Positions 52,961-62,843 of a DNA stretch of 64,000 nucleotides are shown here, piece by piece. Both the position numbers and the translations under genes were made by a program. Within the stretch, counting starts at the first letter, position 1, and every line of letters starts with the position of its first letter. The notes under the pieces were generated by a model, which saw only the letters and a list, made by a program, of their open reading frames with translations, had not been told where the DNA came from and did not search any database. This DNA comes from Lawsonibacter sp. (GTDB lineage: Bacteria > Bacillota > Clostridia > Oscillospirales > Oscillospiraceae), in the NCBI GenBank assembly GCA_020025455.1, contig JAHHSC010000001.1, positions 16,528 through 80,527 of the forward strand, in the 5' to 3' direction.

Positions 52961-54373
52961 TCAGCAGGCTTCAAAGACCGCTTTCATCGCCTTAAAGGTC
53001 ATGTAGCAGTCCAGCTTGCCCACAGTCTCAAAGGGGGAGTGCATAGACAAAACAGGCACGCCCGCATCCAGGGTGTCGATGTTGCGCTGAGCCATATAGG
53101 CGGCCACGGTGCCGCCGCCGCCCTCGTCCACCTTGCCAAGCTCGGCCATCTGCCAAACCACATTGGCCTGATCCAGGACACGGCGGACATAGGCCACCAG
53201 CTCGGCAGAGGCATCGGACGCCTCGGACTTGCCCCGTGCCCCGGTGTACTTGCTGAGGCTGACGCCGTAGTTCACAAAGGCGCTGTTGCGCTTCTCATAC
53301 ACATCGGCAAAGTTGGGATCGAACGCCGCCGTCACATCGGCAGACAGACAAAAGGACTTCTCGTAACAGACCCGGGGCAGTACGCCCTGAGACGCACACA
53401 GGTCCGCCATAAAGGTATCAAAGGCGGCGGATTTCATTCCGCTGACGCCCTCAGAGCCGATTTCCTCCTTGTCGGCCAGCATACAAATCGCCGTGCGCTC
53501 AGGCACCTGCAGCTGAAGCAGCGCAGCCAGAGCCGCATAGCCACATACACGGTCATCGTGGCCATAGGAACCGATCATGGAGCGGTCAAACCCTATATCG
53601 CTGGCGCGGAACGCGGGGACCGCGCTGAGTTCGGCGGAGATAAAGTCCTCCTCTACGATACCGTACTTGCGGTTGAGCAGTTCCAGCACCGCGATTTTAA
53701 CCCGATCGCTGCCCTCATCATCGGCCAGAGGGCGGCTGCCCACCAGAATGTTCAAGCTCTCACCGGGAATGGCTTCACTGAGGGGGTTCTTGGACTGCTT
53801 CATACCCAGGTGCGGCAGCAGATCGTCGATCGTAAAGAGAGGGTCCCCCTCCCCGTTGCCCACGGACACCCGAATCACCTCTCCGCTCTTCAGTGCCACC
53901 ACACCGTGGAGCTCAAGGGGGATCGTCACCCACTGGTACTTCCGCAGACCACCATAGTAGTGGGTCTTGAGGAAGGCCATTTCATCCTCCTCATAGAGGG
54001 GGGTGGGCTTCAAATCAAGACGGGGCGAGTCGATATGGGCAGCCCCGATATTCACGCCCTCCGCCATACTCTGTCTGCCAATGACAGCCAGCATAATGGC
54101 CTTTCCGCGATTGGAACAGTAGACCTTATCCCCGGCCTTCAGCTCCATGCCCCGCTCATAGCGGCGGAAACCTGCGTTCTCAGCCATGGCAATCGCGCGG
54201 TCCACACACTCTCGCTCAGTCTTGCCTGCATCCAAGAACTGCTTATAGCCCGCACAGTAAGCCTCCATAGCCTCCAGTTCGCCGGGAATCAGACGGTCAT
54301 AACCGTTCTTTTTGGTATAACATAAGGCCTTCCGCAGCTGCTCACCGCGGGTCAGATTTTTGTTCTCTTCCAT
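52961..54373 (-). CDS. M18 family aminopeptidase
   Basis: Dinuclear-zinc aminopeptidase. AHIDSPRLDLKPTPLYEE near residue 95 and LADKEEIGSEGVSGMKS near 308 are conserved M18 zones with metal-binding His, Asp and Glu; the last metal His is in VLSMHSPFE. 470 residues. The start ATG is chosen from AGGAGG nine bases upstream. Prefers acidic or neutral N-terminal residues in the family. A monocistronic-looking gene with its own terminator. Confidence 0.9.
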   Translation of the reverse strand: MEENKNLTRGEQLRKALCYTKKNGYDRLIPGELEAMEAYCAGYKQFLDAGKTERECVDRAIAMAENAGFRRYERGMELKAGDKVYCSNRGKAIMLAVIGRQSMAEGVNIGAAHIDSPRLDLKPTPLYEEDEMAFLKTHYYGGLRKYQWVTIPLELHGVVALKSGEVIRVSVGNGEGDPLFTIDDLLPHLGMKQSKNPLSEAIPGESLNILVGSRPLADDEGSDRVKIAVLELLNRKYGIVEEDFISAELSAVPAFRASDIGFDRSMIGSYGHDDRVCGYAALAALLQLQVPERTAICMLADKEEIGSEGVSGMKSAAFDTFMADLCASQGVLPRVCYEKSFCLSADVTAAFDPNFADVYEKRNSAFVNYGVSLSKYTGARGKSEASDASAELVAYVRRVLDQANVVWQMAELGKVDEGGGGTVAAYMAQRNIDTLDAGVPVLSMHSPFETVGKLDCYMTFKAMKAVFEAC

Positions 54374-54449
54374 GTGTTTCAACCTCCTAAATTCACGTTG
54401 TCACAGTCAATCACATCTTGTTTCGTACCAGTGAACACCCTTGGTTTCA

Positions 54450-55085
54450 TTACCGGTCAAATAGAAAGGATTTCACCAGAGCCAAGGGCTCGCGGACATA
54501 CATTTTCAGTCGGGACGGCATATGGCTTGTGGGGGCAGCCAGGGTAGAGATTTCATCAAAGCCGGTCCGGTCGGCCAACATTCTGGCCCGCGTCAGGTGG
54601 AACCCATTGGACACCACCAGCACACCGTCATCCGATTCTAGCCCTTGTTTCTCAAGCAGCTCGTGGGTCCGCCGGAAGTTCTGCACTGTATTATGCGACT
54701 GGTCCTCCACCAGGATCTGCGCTCTGGGAATCCCATTCTCGACCAGATAATCGGCCATGGCGGTCGCCTCTGCCTCCGGTTCGTCCGGTCCCTGGCCTCC
54801 GGACACCACCACGGTCATATCCGGGTGATTTTCCAGGTAGGCCAGCGCCTCGTCCAGACGGTCACGGAGCAGCGTGGATGGTCCCCACTGCTCCACCTTG
54901 CAGCCCAGCACAACCATGATCTTTGGTTCCCCGCTGATATGGTCGTAGGAGCCGCTGAGCACTACGCCCAGCAGCGCGCTGAAAAGAAGCGCACCCAGCA
55001 GCACGAGTATGACGATCCCCTTAGCCAGTCTGGAAAACCGCTTTCCCTTATAGCGATAGACCTCACGCTTCTGTCTCCGGCTCAC
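54450..55085 (-). CDS. YdcF/SanA-like DUF218 membrane protein
   Basis: One membrane segment (GIVILVLLGALLFSALLGVVL, about residues 22-42) and an extracellular or periplasm-facing DUF218 domain with MVVLGCKVEQWGPSTLLRDRLDEAL and VVVSGGQGPDEPEAEATAMADYL. DUF218 proteins (SanA, YdcF, ElyC) are linked to envelope integrity and carrier-lipid or vancomycin sensitivity. 211 residues. GTG overlaps the ABC-F stop as GTGA, so translation is coupled. Function here is inferred only from family. Confidence 0.82.
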   Translation of the reverse strand: MSRRQKREVYRYKGKRFSRLAKGIVILVLLGALLFSALLGVVLSGSYDHISGEPKIMVVLGCKVEQWGPSTLLRDRLDEALAYLENHPDMTVVVSGGQGPDEPEAEATAMADYLVENGIPRAQILVEDQSHNTVQNFRRTHELLEKQGLESDDGVLVVSNGFHLTRARMLADRTGFDEISTLAAPTSHMPSRLKMYVREPLALVKSFLFDR

Positions 55086-56977
55086 ATCCGCGCCTCCTCC
55101 AGCTCTGCCGCCAACCGCTCCCAAGTGTCGTAGAGCTCCAAAGTCTCGGCCTCCAGCGTCTCCTTCTGCTCATACAGCTCCTGGAGCTTTACATAATCCG
55201 AAGCGGCCGTCTCGATTTGGCGGTTCAACTCCTCCATCCGCTCCTCAGCCTTAGCCACCGCGCGCTCTGCGGCGTTGACCTCTTTTTCGAGGTTCTTGGT
55301 GCCGCCCGCTCGTTTCGGCTTTTCTTTTCTTGGTTTGGGCGGTTCTTTGCCCTGCTGTGCCTGGACCTGCATCTGCTGGCGCTGTCTGGCAGCCTGGAAT
55401 TCCCGGTAGGTCCCCTTAAAGTCGGTAATCTGTTGGTTTTCCAACATCCAGATTCGGGTGGCAAACCGATCAATGAAATATCGGTCATGGGAGACAAAAA
55501 GCAGGTTGCCCTCGTAGGACTCCACTGCCTCCTCAATCCACTCGCGGCTCTGGATATCCAGGTGGTTCGTAGGCTCGTCCAGCACCAGCAGATTGATTTT
55601 TGCATCCATAAGCATACACAGCCGAAGTCTTGACTGCTCGCCGCCGGACAGAGCGGAAACCGGTTTGAACACATCCTCTCCCCGGAACTTGAACATAGCC
55701 AGCCGATTGCGGGCCGTCTGAGCGGTGCAGTCCAGCGCATAGAGCATGGTGTCCAGCAGGGTGCGCTCCGGGTGGTCAAATTGCACCAGCTGGGGCAGAT
55801 AGCCGATCTTAACGGTAGGACCGAACTTCAGCTTGCCGCCGTCGGCACATTCTTCCCCCAGCAGAATCTTCAGCATGGTGGATTTTCCGGTGCCGTTATC
55901 GCCCAGCAGAGCGATGCGCTCGCCACCTTCCACCTCCAGGTTTACGTCAGAAAACAGGGTGCGGTCACCGAAGGACTTCTCCAGATGCTTTACCGTGAGC
56001 ACCTCGTCACCCCGGAATTCCCGTTCGCCGAACCGAACTTCCATTTTCCGCTCCGCGGTGGGGCGATTCATGGTTTTCATCCGCTCAATGCGCTTTTCAA
56101 TGGAGAAGGCCCGCTTGTGGAGCAGTTCCGTGTTGTGCTCGTGCATTTTGCGGACAGTCTCATTAAGGCGGGCGATTTCAGCCTGCTCCTTTTCATACTG
56201 GCGCAGACGCTCCAGGTTCCGCTTCTCTTTCTCTACCGCGTAGAAGCTGTAATTTCCGGAGTAGAATTCCGCCTTGCCGCCTTCGATTGCCACAATGCGG
56301 CTTACTACCTTATCCAGAAAGTAGCGATCGTGGGAGACCGTGAGAACGGTTCCCTTAAACTTTTCCAGATACTCCTCCAGCCACTCGGTGGCCCGCAGAT
56401 CCAGATGGTTTGTAGGCTCGTCCAGCAGCAGGATATCCGTGTCCTCCAGAATGAGTCGGCCCAGATTCACGCGGGTCTTTTCACCGCCGGACAGCAGCTC
56501 AAAGGGCTGGCTCCGCATTTCCCGGGAAATGGACAGACCGTTGCAGACCTTGTTCTTCTCGGTTTCGGTCTCGTAGCCGCCCCCCGCCTGGAAGGCGTTG
56601 GTCAGCTTATCGTAGCGGGACATCAATTCCCGGTCGGTCTCCCCTGCCGCCATCCGCTCGGACAGCTGGAGCATCTCCCGCTCCATCGTATGCAGGGAAT
56701 GGAACGCCGTGTTCAGTACGTCCTCCACTGTATAGCCCTCTGGGTAGACCGGGATCTGGGAGATCAGGCCCAGACGTTTGCCTGGGGCGATGGTCACCTC
56801 CCCTTCGTCATAGTCCACCACGCCCGTGAGAATACGGAGCAGGGTGGTCTTGCCGCAGCCGTTCGGGCCAAGCAGACCCACCCGCTCGCCGGTGTCTACC
56901 TGAAAGGTGAGACCGTCCAATATTTTATTGCCAACCTCAAATTCTTTGGAGAGATTGGAAACCGATATGTCGATCAT
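55082..56977 (-). CDS. ABC-F family ATPase
   Basis: Two ABC cassettes without membrane domains: Walker A GPNGCGKTT (near 38) with LSGGEKTR, and GDNGTGKST (near 350) with LSGGEQSR; the linker between them (near 240-320) is the P-site tRNA interaction motif region. A C-terminal Lys/Glu coiled coil (EKEVNAAERAVAKAEERMEEL) finishes the protein. 631 residues. Family members act on ribosomes as translation factors or antibiotic-protection proteins; this chromosomal, cell-wall-adjacent copy looks like a housekeeping YdiF/Uup-type, not a resistance determinant. Confidence 0.9.
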   Translation of the reverse strand: MIDISVSNLSKEFEVGNKILDGLTFQVDTGERVGLLGPNGCGKTTLLRILTGVVDYDEGEVTIAPGKRLGLISQIPVYPEGYTVEDVLNTAFHSLHTMEREMLQLSERMAAGETDRELMSRYDKLTNAFQAGGGYETETEKNKVCNGLSISREMRSQPFELLSGGEKTRVNLGRLILEDTDILLLDEPTNHLDLRATEWLEEYLEKFKGTVLTVSHDRYFLDKVVSRIVAIEGGKAEFYSGNYSFYAVEKEKRNLERLRQYEKEQAEIARLNETVRKMHEHNTELLHKRAFSIEKRIERMKTMNRPTAERKMEVRFGEREFRGDEVLTVKHLEKSFGDRTLFSDVNLEVEGGERIALLGDNGTGKSTMLKILLGEECADGGKLKFGPTVKIGYLPQLVQFDHPERTLLDTMLYALDCTAQTARNRLAMFKFRGEDVFKPVSALSGGEQSRLRLCMLMDAKINLLVLDEPTNHLDIQSREWIEEAVESYEGNLLFVSHDRYFIDRFATRIWMLENQQITDFKGTYREFQAARQRQQMQVQAQQGKEPPKPRKEKPKRAGGTKNLEKEVNAAERAVAKAEERMEELNRQIETAASDYVKLQELYEQKETLEAETLELYDTWERLAAELEEARM

Positions 56978-57018
56978 AGTGTCCTCTCTTGTATCATCGC
57001 AGGGGCCCGGAAGAAACC

Positions 57019-58413
57019 TTACTTCTCTTCCCGGGTCAATTTCATCAGGTATTCCGTTAATTCCTCCAGCTTCATGCCGCGAGAGGCTTTGAACAGGAAT
57101 GCACTGTCCGGTCTGACCACCTGCTCCAGCACTTTCTTTGCTTCAAATTTGTCCTGACAGTAATAGACCTCCGGCACACCGGAACGCTCGGCACCGTCGG
57201 CAATATACCGGGCCATCTCGCCCACCGCGATGACGCAGTTCACCCCGACCGCGCCGAGGAACTCACCCACGCCGGTGTGGAGGGCCGGTGCGAAGGGCCC
57301 AAGCTCCAGCATATCGCCCAGCACGGCCGCCTTCCAGCTCCGGGGACCGCCAGCCAGCACGCTGATGGCAGCCCGCATGGACTGTGGATTGGCATTGTAC
57401 GTGTCATCCAGAATGGTGATCTGGTCGGCGCGGCGCAGGACGTTCATTCGCATCCGGGTGGGCACAAACTGGGTCAGCCCGTCCTCAATCTCGTCAGGGG
57501 TGAGGCCCAGATGCTCGCCTACAGCGGCAGCAATGAGGGTCGGATAGATCATGTGCTCACCCAAAGCAGGGATCTTGACCTCTCGATTCATCTTTGGGGT
57601 GGTCAGCTGGCAGACAATGTGGCTGATCCCGTCACCGCCGGTGAGCTTGGCGCAGTAGTCCATTCCCTCTCCCTCGCCGCAGAACACGGTGGGCACGGGA
57701 GTCTTGCCGCGCAGGGTGCTCAGCATGGCATCATCGCCGTTGAGCACCAGCAGACCGTCTTTCTTGATATGGGGCAGCATCTCGCACTTGGCCTTAAAGA
57801 TGTTCTCTCGGCTGCCCAGCCGCTCGATGTGGGCATCCCCGATATTGGTGATGACGCCGATATCGGGCTGGACCGCTCCGGCCAGGTAGTCGATCTCCCC
57901 GAACTGATCCATGCCCATCTCCAGCACGCAGGCCTGGTGTTCCTTTGTCAGCCGCAGCAGAGTCAGGGGCATTCCAATGTTGTTATTAAAGTTCCCCTCC
58001 GTCTTTAGGACCTTGTACTTTACACTCAGCACAGAGGCGATCATGTCCTTAGCAGTGGTCTTGCCCACACTGCCGGTCACGCCGATAAAGGGGATGGAAA
58101 ACCGATTTTTATACCACACGGCCAAGTCACGCAGCGCCAGCTCCGTGTCGGCTACCTGCACATAGAACTTGTCGGGGCGGTAATCGGTCTGCTCTCTGGC
58201 CGTAAGGCAGCCCGCTGCGCCGCCGGACAGAGCCTTGTCCAGATAGGTATGACCGTCAAAACGCTCACCCACCAGGGGAATAAAGAGCTCCCCGGGCTGA
58301 ACCGTCCGGGAGTCGGTGCTCACCTGACTGATGGGGGTATCGAACTTGTCGTAGTTCCCCAAAAGGGTACCGTGTACGGCCTCGATAAGCTGGCTAAGGG
58401 TGATCTGTTCCAT
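57019..58413 (-). CDS. murF: UDP-MurNAc-tripeptide--D-Ala-D-Ala ligase
   Basis: Adds D-Ala-D-Ala to the UDP-MurNAc tripeptide in the cytosol. The ATP loop is GVTGSVGKTTAKDMIASVL near 108, where the usual Thr after GKT T is Ala. NFNNNIGMPLTLL and VLEMGMDQFGEIDYLA are the Mur ligase signatures; DDTYNANPQSMRAAI near 335 is specific for MurF. 464 residues. Starts two bases after the ddl stop. Confidence 0.95.
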   Translation of the reverse strand: MEQITLSQLIEAVHGTLLGNYDKFDTPISQVSTDSRTVQPGELFIPLVGERFDGHTYLDKALSGGAAGCLTAREQTDYRPDKFYVQVADTELALRDLAVWYKNRFSIPFIGVTGSVGKTTAKDMIASVLSVKYKVLKTEGNFNNNIGMPLTLLRLTKEHQACVLEMGMDQFGEIDYLAGAVQPDIGVITNIGDAHIERLGSRENIFKAKCEMLPHIKKDGLLVLNGDDAMLSTLRGKTPVPTVFCGEGEGMDYCAKLTGGDGISHIVCQLTTPKMNREVKIPALGEHMIYPTLIAAAVGEHLGLTPDEIEDGLTQFVPTRMRMNVLRRADQITILDDTYNANPQSMRAAISVLAGGPRSWKAAVLGDMLELGPFAPALHTGVGEFLGAVGVNCVIAVGEMARYIADGAERSGVPEVYYCQDKFEAKKVLEQVVRPDSAFLFKASRGMKLEELTEYLMKLTREEK

Positions 58414-58415
58414 AG

Positions 58416-59462
58416 TTACAGTCCTTTCCGTCTGGCCTCTAGGGACTTTTCAATGATGGTCTCGCACAGCGTGGGGTAGTCAATGCCAGCGGCGGCGGCC
58501 TCCTGAGGCACCAGACTGGTGGGCGTCATGCCAGGCAGGGTGTTAATCTCCAGAAAATAAGGCGTTCCGTCCTCGGTGACGATAAAGTCAGCGCGGGAAT
58601 AGACCGCCAGGCCCACCGTATCAAATACGGTCAGGGCAGCCTGCGCAATCTTCTCGGACCACTCCACGGGGATTTCAGCCGGGCACACCTCCACAGCGGC
58701 ACCGGGCTGGTATTTGTTCTCGTAGTCGTAGAAGCCCTGCTTGGGGATGATCTCGATGGCGGGCAGAGCCTTCCCATCCAGGATCGCCACCTGGATCTCG
58801 CGGCCCCGGACATACTGCTCCAGCACGGTGCGGCCGCCCAGCTTCAGGTTTGCGCGAAGGGCGTCTTCCAGCTCTGCGCGGGTATCTGCGATATACACTC
58901 CAATGGATGAGCCGCTGTCCAGCGGCTTTACCACCACAGGCAGCTTGGTACGCTCCGTCAGCTCACCGATGTTCTCCTCGGTGATTGTTACCGTCTCCCA
59001 GCTTGGCGTGGTCACCTTTCCGGCCACCAGCCGCTTGGTCAGATCTTTGTCCATTGCAATAGCGGAGCTCAGGCAGTTGGAACCGGTATAGGGCACGCCC
59101 AGCAGATCCAGGGCAGCCTGAATCTTACCGTCCTCCCCGCAGGCACCGTGAAGGGCCAGATAGACCGCATCCACCTGGGCACACAGGTCCAGCACACCGG
59201 GGCCGATGGCGGACGGACTCTTGTCCGCTCGGCTTGCCCGGATTTTCTTCAGATCAGGGGCCTCACGGGACACCCGCTTAAAGGAGTCCGGAATGGGAGC
59301 GTTGTAGAGGTCCTCCCCCTCCCTGCCCTCCAGACCGAAAAACATATCCACCAGAGCAACCTGGTGACCACGGTCACGGAGGGCCTGGCACACCATGGAG
59401 CCAGAGGACAGGGACACATTGCGTTCAGGGCTCAGACCGCCCGCTAAAACTAGGAGCTTCAT
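58416..59462 (-). CDS. ddl: D-alanine--D-alanine ligase
   Basis: ATP-grasp ligase making D-Ala-D-Ala for MurF. The N-terminus LVLAGGLSPERNVSLSSG is the Ddl signature; HGACGEDGKIQAALDLLGVPYTG near 108, KPLDSGSSIGVYIA near 185 and NTLPGMTPTSLVPQEAAAAGI at the end. An inserted region, about residues 45-85 (FGLEGREGEDLYNAPIPDSF), is longer than in E. coli DdlB and typical of Clostridia. 348 residues. The ATG is chosen on GAGGT upstream. Coupled with murF. Confidence 0.95.
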   Translation of the reverse strand: MKLLVLAGGLSPERNVSLSSGSMVCQALRDRGHQVALVDMFFGLEGREGEDLYNAPIPDSFKRVSREAPDLKKIRASRADKSPSAIGPGVLDLCAQVDAVYLALHGACGEDGKIQAALDLLGVPYTGSNCLSSAIAMDKDLTKRLVAGKVTTPSWETVTITEENIGELTERTKLPVVVKPLDSGSSIGVYIADTRAELEDALRANLKLGGRTVLEQYVRGREIQVAILDGKALPAIEIIPKQGFYDYENKYQPGAAVEVCPAEIPVEWSEKIAQAALTVFDTVGLAVYSRADFIVTEDGTPYFLEINTLPGMTPTSLVPQEAAAAGIDYPTLCETIIEKSLEARRKGL

Positions 59463-59501
59463 ATTCAACACCTCATCTGGGTCTAATCAATATTACTTCA
59501 T

Positions 59502-59531
59502 TTTATACGCTAGTGGTACATTTTATCACAA
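59502..59531 (-). promoter_or_regulatory. Promoter of ddl-murF
   Basis: TTGTGA and TATAAA are 18 bases apart on the minus strand, about 40 bases before the ddl ATG. Confidence 0.5.
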
Positions 59532-59744
59532 GTCGGGCAGATTCTCAATATAAAGCCCGGAATTTTAGGCAAATAAATATCCCGCAATACCATTAGCTCC
59601 ATAGAAACAGAGCAATTCAACCCGACGGCAAAGCTGGCACTTATTTTATGGATTGCCTCCTGCACAAATGACTGTTTGATGCAGGGGGTGTATTTCGCTC
59701 ATGCCGTTTCGAAGGCAACTACTGCATCATTCGTTGATGCAATA
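59532..59744. other. Intergenic stretch next to the AT-richer region
   Basis: No gene is seen. It has a TGCATCA/TGATGCA hairpin at about 59721-59740 and repeats of GATGCA, but nothing I can name. Confidence 0.4.
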
Positions 59745-59788
59745 AAACTCCCTTGTTTTGGCTTGTCAGGGCGAAAACAAGGGAGTTT
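59745..59788 (-). terminator. Strong bidirectional terminator after the XRE gene
   Basis: A 15-bp perfect stem, AAACTCCCTTGTTTT with AAAACAAGGGAGTTT, and a 14-base loop. A second, smaller GGCCGAT/ATCGGCC hairpin lies at 59838-59859, just past the regulator stop. Confidence 0.75.
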
Positions 59789-59866
59789 CTATCCGCTACG
59801 GGTTAGTCTTTGGAAGATCGAGCGTTCAGAGTAGCAGGGCCGATAAGCCGAAATCGGCCGAAGCGG

Positions 59867-60448
59867 TTACAGCAGCCGGTACATCAAATAGATGCAGGCC
59901 GTCACAACGAAAGCAAGCAATGCAAAACCGGTCACCTGCAGAAATTTCTGATACGGCCGCTTTCCTTCTTCTCTGGCCCGTTCAATTTCTGACAAAGACG
60001 TTCCTTCGGTGAAGGCGAGGATTTCTTTATAGGTCTGGATGTTGTGTTTTTTCTTATGTCTCTCCACACGGAATCCATAATAGAACGTTGCCGCAACCGT
60101 CACGGTCCAAATTCCCCAGCCGATCCATCCAAGCAGCTTGCTTAATGGAATTGGAAGAACAAGCATCATGCCAAACAGCACCGTAAAAAGAGTGCTGTCC
60201 TTCAGAAAGTCCGTTTTCTCCTGCTCACTGATTTCTCGTTTCATCATGTTCACATCTCCTTTGATCAGTTCGTCAATGGAGATCCCAAACAATTCACTCA
60301 GCATCAGTAAGCTCTTGATATCCGGATAGGTCTTATTATTTTCCCAATTAGAGACCGATTGGCGCGTAACAAAAATTTTCTCTGCCAACTGCTCCTGGGA
60401 GAGCGCAAGGGCATTGCGATGGTTCTTAATCTGTGCACTGAGATTCAT
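59867..60448 (-). CDS. XRE-family regulator with membrane domain
   Basis: About 193 residues. The N-terminal Cro/C1 helix-turn-helix is MNLSAQIKNHRNALALSQEQ through LAEKIFVTRQSVSNWENNKTYPD; two membrane segments follow (TVLFGMMLVLPIPLSKLLGWIGW and the C-terminal GFALLAFVVTACIYLMYRL). Membrane-linked XRE proteins of this layout occur widely in Firmicutes, but their signals are not known. AAAGGAG precedes the ATG. The neighbouring transporter genes are possible targets (inference). A similar partial gene lies at the right edge. Confidence 0.85.
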   Translation of the reverse strand: MNLSAQIKNHRNALALSQEQLAEKIFVTRQSVSNWENNKTYPDIKSLLMLSELFGISIDELIKGDVNMMKREISEQEKTDFLKDSTLFTVLFGMMLVLPIPLSKLLGWIGWGIWTVTVAATFYYGFRVERHKKKHNIQTYKEILAFTEGTSLSEIERAREEGKRPYQKFLQVTGFALLAFVVTACIYLMYRLL

Positions 60449-60709
60449 GTTCTGTATCTCCTTTCGTCGAACTGAATCTAACGGAGACACGGCTATTTTA
60501 CAATCAAATCTGCTTTCCATCGTCATTGTAAGGCTGTCAAACATCTTTTACACAGGAAACAGGGACATTCTCCCCGCCGCAGACTCCTGGGGTATTCCAC
60601 CTATTTTGATCAGTCTACCCCTTGCAGGAGAGTGTGTTGTAGTAAACCATCTGGCCGGCCTCTACCGCTGCTTTCTGGGCAAAGGCCCGCAGCCGCTTCC
60701 TGCGATCAC

Positions 60710-62005
60710 TCAGCACAGCGCTTCCTGTTTTTCGGTGATTTTCAAGAATACATAGCCCAACCCGAAAAACACGGCAAGGCACGCAACCGCTGTATTGATG
60801 GTGCCGTTATTTAACTTAACAACTGCAATTACCGCAGAACCCAAAAACGATGCACCTTTTGAAAACACATCGTATATGCCAAAATACTCTCCGGAATGCT
60901 CGGAAGGAATGATTTTGCAATAATAAGAACGGGACAAGGACTGTATCGAACCCTGAAAGCACCCGACTCCAAAGGCCAGTACAGCAAACTCTAAGAGTGA
61001 ATTTAGCACCAGTGCATACAAGCAGAGGAAAAAGTACCCGATAATACACACACCAATCAACGTAGTTGTTTTATACTTCTCAGACAATTTTGCAAACACA
61101 AGTGAACCACCAAAGGCCACCACCTGAGTCAGCAGCAGGAAAATCACCTGCCCTACCGTGTTCAGATTTAAATCCGTTCCAATATTAACGCAGTTATCAA
61201 TAATGGTGCCTACGCCATCAATGTATAAGAAATAACTGATTAAGAAGAAGAGCACCTTTTTATCTTTCAGCGCGATCGTTTTCAGGGTCCGAAAGATTTT
61301 TAAAAATGTATTCTTAACTGTATGCGCTGTATTCTCCGTCCAATTATTTTGCTTATAAGTTCGAAGCAACGGCACCGTCACCATAAACCACCATACCGCT
61401 GTTATTCCAAACCCTAACATTCTGCTTAGCGGATCGGAGATAATTCCTAGCATATCCGGTCCCATAAGATATGCTAACAAGGCAAACAGAAATGGTACGC
61501 AGGAGCCTAAATATCCCCATGCATAACCATAAGATGACACTTTGTCCATTCTGTCTTCTGTGGTCACATCATTTAACATGGAATCATATATGGTTATTGA
61601 TACACTGTAACAGATGCGCGTAACCACCGTGAGTACCAAAAACGACACCCAACTAATGCTAAAGCCATTTGCCAGGCAGACCATCACGCCGAGAGCGGTT
61701 GCTGTGGTAAATATGAATTTTTTCGTATTTTTACGATCGGCCAATGACCCAAAAATAGGTCCGATCAATGCAATGATCAAGGTAACGATTGAAATCGATG
61801 CAGAGTAAAAGGCGGTTGCTTGACTTCCTGATATTTGTCCTGGTGCGGTGCCCACCGCCAATTTCTTAAACCAAATAGGAAGAAGGGAACATGCAAGCAT
61901 GGTAAATGCGGAATTTCCCACATCGTATAACACCCACGCAAATTCCTGTTCTGTAAGACTCCTAAATACGCTCCTATTATGTAAAAACTTATAAATAGCC
62001 CTCAT
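60710..62005 (-). CDS. MFS transporter (UMF1/Atg22-like)
   Basis: About 431 residues with twelve hydrophobic segments. EFAWVLYDVGNSAFTMLACSLLPIWFK near the N-terminus is the UMF1/Atg22-like signature; GSLADRKNTKKFIF is the MFS loop motif. The final segment ends KITEKQEALC. Such proteins may export amino acids or other small molecules; no substrate can be assigned. The ATG overlaps the phospholipase C stop by one base (TAATG). Codon and base use is AT-richer than in the core genes. Confidence 0.83.
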   Translation of the reverse strand: MRAIYKFLHNRSVFRSLTEQEFAWVLYDVGNSAFTMLACSLLPIWFKKLAVGTAPGQISGSQATAFYSASISIVTLIIALIGPIFGSLADRKNTKKFIFTTATALGVMVCLANGFSISWVSFLVLTVVTRICYSVSITIYDSMLNDVTTEDRMDKVSSYGYAWGYLGSCVPFLFALLAYLMGPDMLGIISDPLSRMLGFGITAVWWFMVTVPLLRTYKQNNWTENTAHTVKNTFLKIFRTLKTIALKDKKVLFFLISYFLYIDGVGTIIDNCVNIGTDLNLNTVGQVIFLLLTQVVAFGGSLVFAKLSEKYKTTTLIGVCIIGYFFLCLYALVLNSLLEFAVLAFGVGCFQGSIQSLSRSYYCKIIPSEHSGEYFGIYDVFSKGASFLGSAVIAVVKLNNGTINTAVACLAVFFGLGYVFLKITEKQEALC

Positions 62006-62823
62006 TACACACACGCTCCGTTTTTCATTCGTCCCTCAAAATCATAATCAAAGATCGGATCAAACGGTTTCATTCCGCTCAGATTTTCATCAAAATCATG
62101 TATAAATGCCACCGCTCTCCCTTTGGCTTGTTCATATAATTCCATCAATTCTCGATTGCTGTCCTCACATGCGGGATTGCCCAGCGGGTTCACGATCAGA
62201 CCATGCATCTCGTTATAATTGCCCGTGGCTTTTAAGAATGCGTAAATCACCTCTCTTTTAAAATCTGTATTGGCAAGCAGCAATTTATTATAAGTAATCA
62301 TAGCACGAAGCGATTTTTTTACTTGCTTCGCTGTGACTCCGCTATAAAATTCTGAAATGATTTCTGCATTCCTTGTTGTTGGATGAATATGGTCCGTAAG
62401 GACATGGCGCACTGGATCATGGCCATCTAAAATCATCAAGCTTCGGTCAAACTCAACCTCAATTTCTGCATGCGTAACGCCACTGCGCTCAGCCTGTTCA
62501 TCCACATATTTATGGCACGTAGTATCCAACGCAAAATGAGTTAACACCCCGTACGTATATGCCAAAGCTGCTTGCTTGTTATCGCTCTTCCCGATTGCTT
62601 TGCAGGCTGTTTCAAAGAAGCTGCGGCCCGATTGGTCGTGAAGTCCAAATCCAACCGCATTGACGGAATTACTCCGAAGCGCACCATAATAAAACAAAAT
62701 ATCTGGCCCATGAAGCCCAATCATATAAAGATCCAGATCGTTTTCAATCATATCTCGCTCTTTTGGATTTAAATACTTGATGACGTCTTTTCCCATTCGA
62801 TAGTGGGCGTATGTTGATGGCAT
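62005..62823 (-). CDS. Zinc-dependent phospholipase C family protein
   Basis: 272 residues. MPSTYAHYRMGKDVI is the usual opening of the Zn-dependent PLC family (PF00882), with HGPDILFYYG, GVLTHFALDTTCHKYVDEQ and AEIEVEFDRSLM carrying probable zinc-binding His, Asp and Glu residues. No signal peptide is seen, so it is probably cytosolic and not a secreted toxin. Co-transcribed with an SMR and an MFS exporter, which is uncommon. AAAGGAG precedes the ATG. Confidence 0.8.
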   Translation of the reverse strand: MPSTYAHYRMGKDVIKYLNPKERDMIENDLDLYMIGLHGPDILFYYGALRSNSVNAVGFGLHDQSGRSFFETACKAIGKSDNKQAALAYTYGVLTHFALDTTCHKYVDEQAERSGVTHAEIEVEFDRSLMILDGHDPVRHVLTDHIHPTTRNAEIISEFYSGVTAKQVKKSLRAMITYNKLLLANTDFKREVIYAFLKATGNYNEMHGLIVNPLGNPACEDSNRELMELYEQAKGRAVAFIHDFDENLSGMKPFDPIFDYDFEGRMKNGACV

Positions 62824-62843
62824 AATCGACTCTCCTTTATCGT

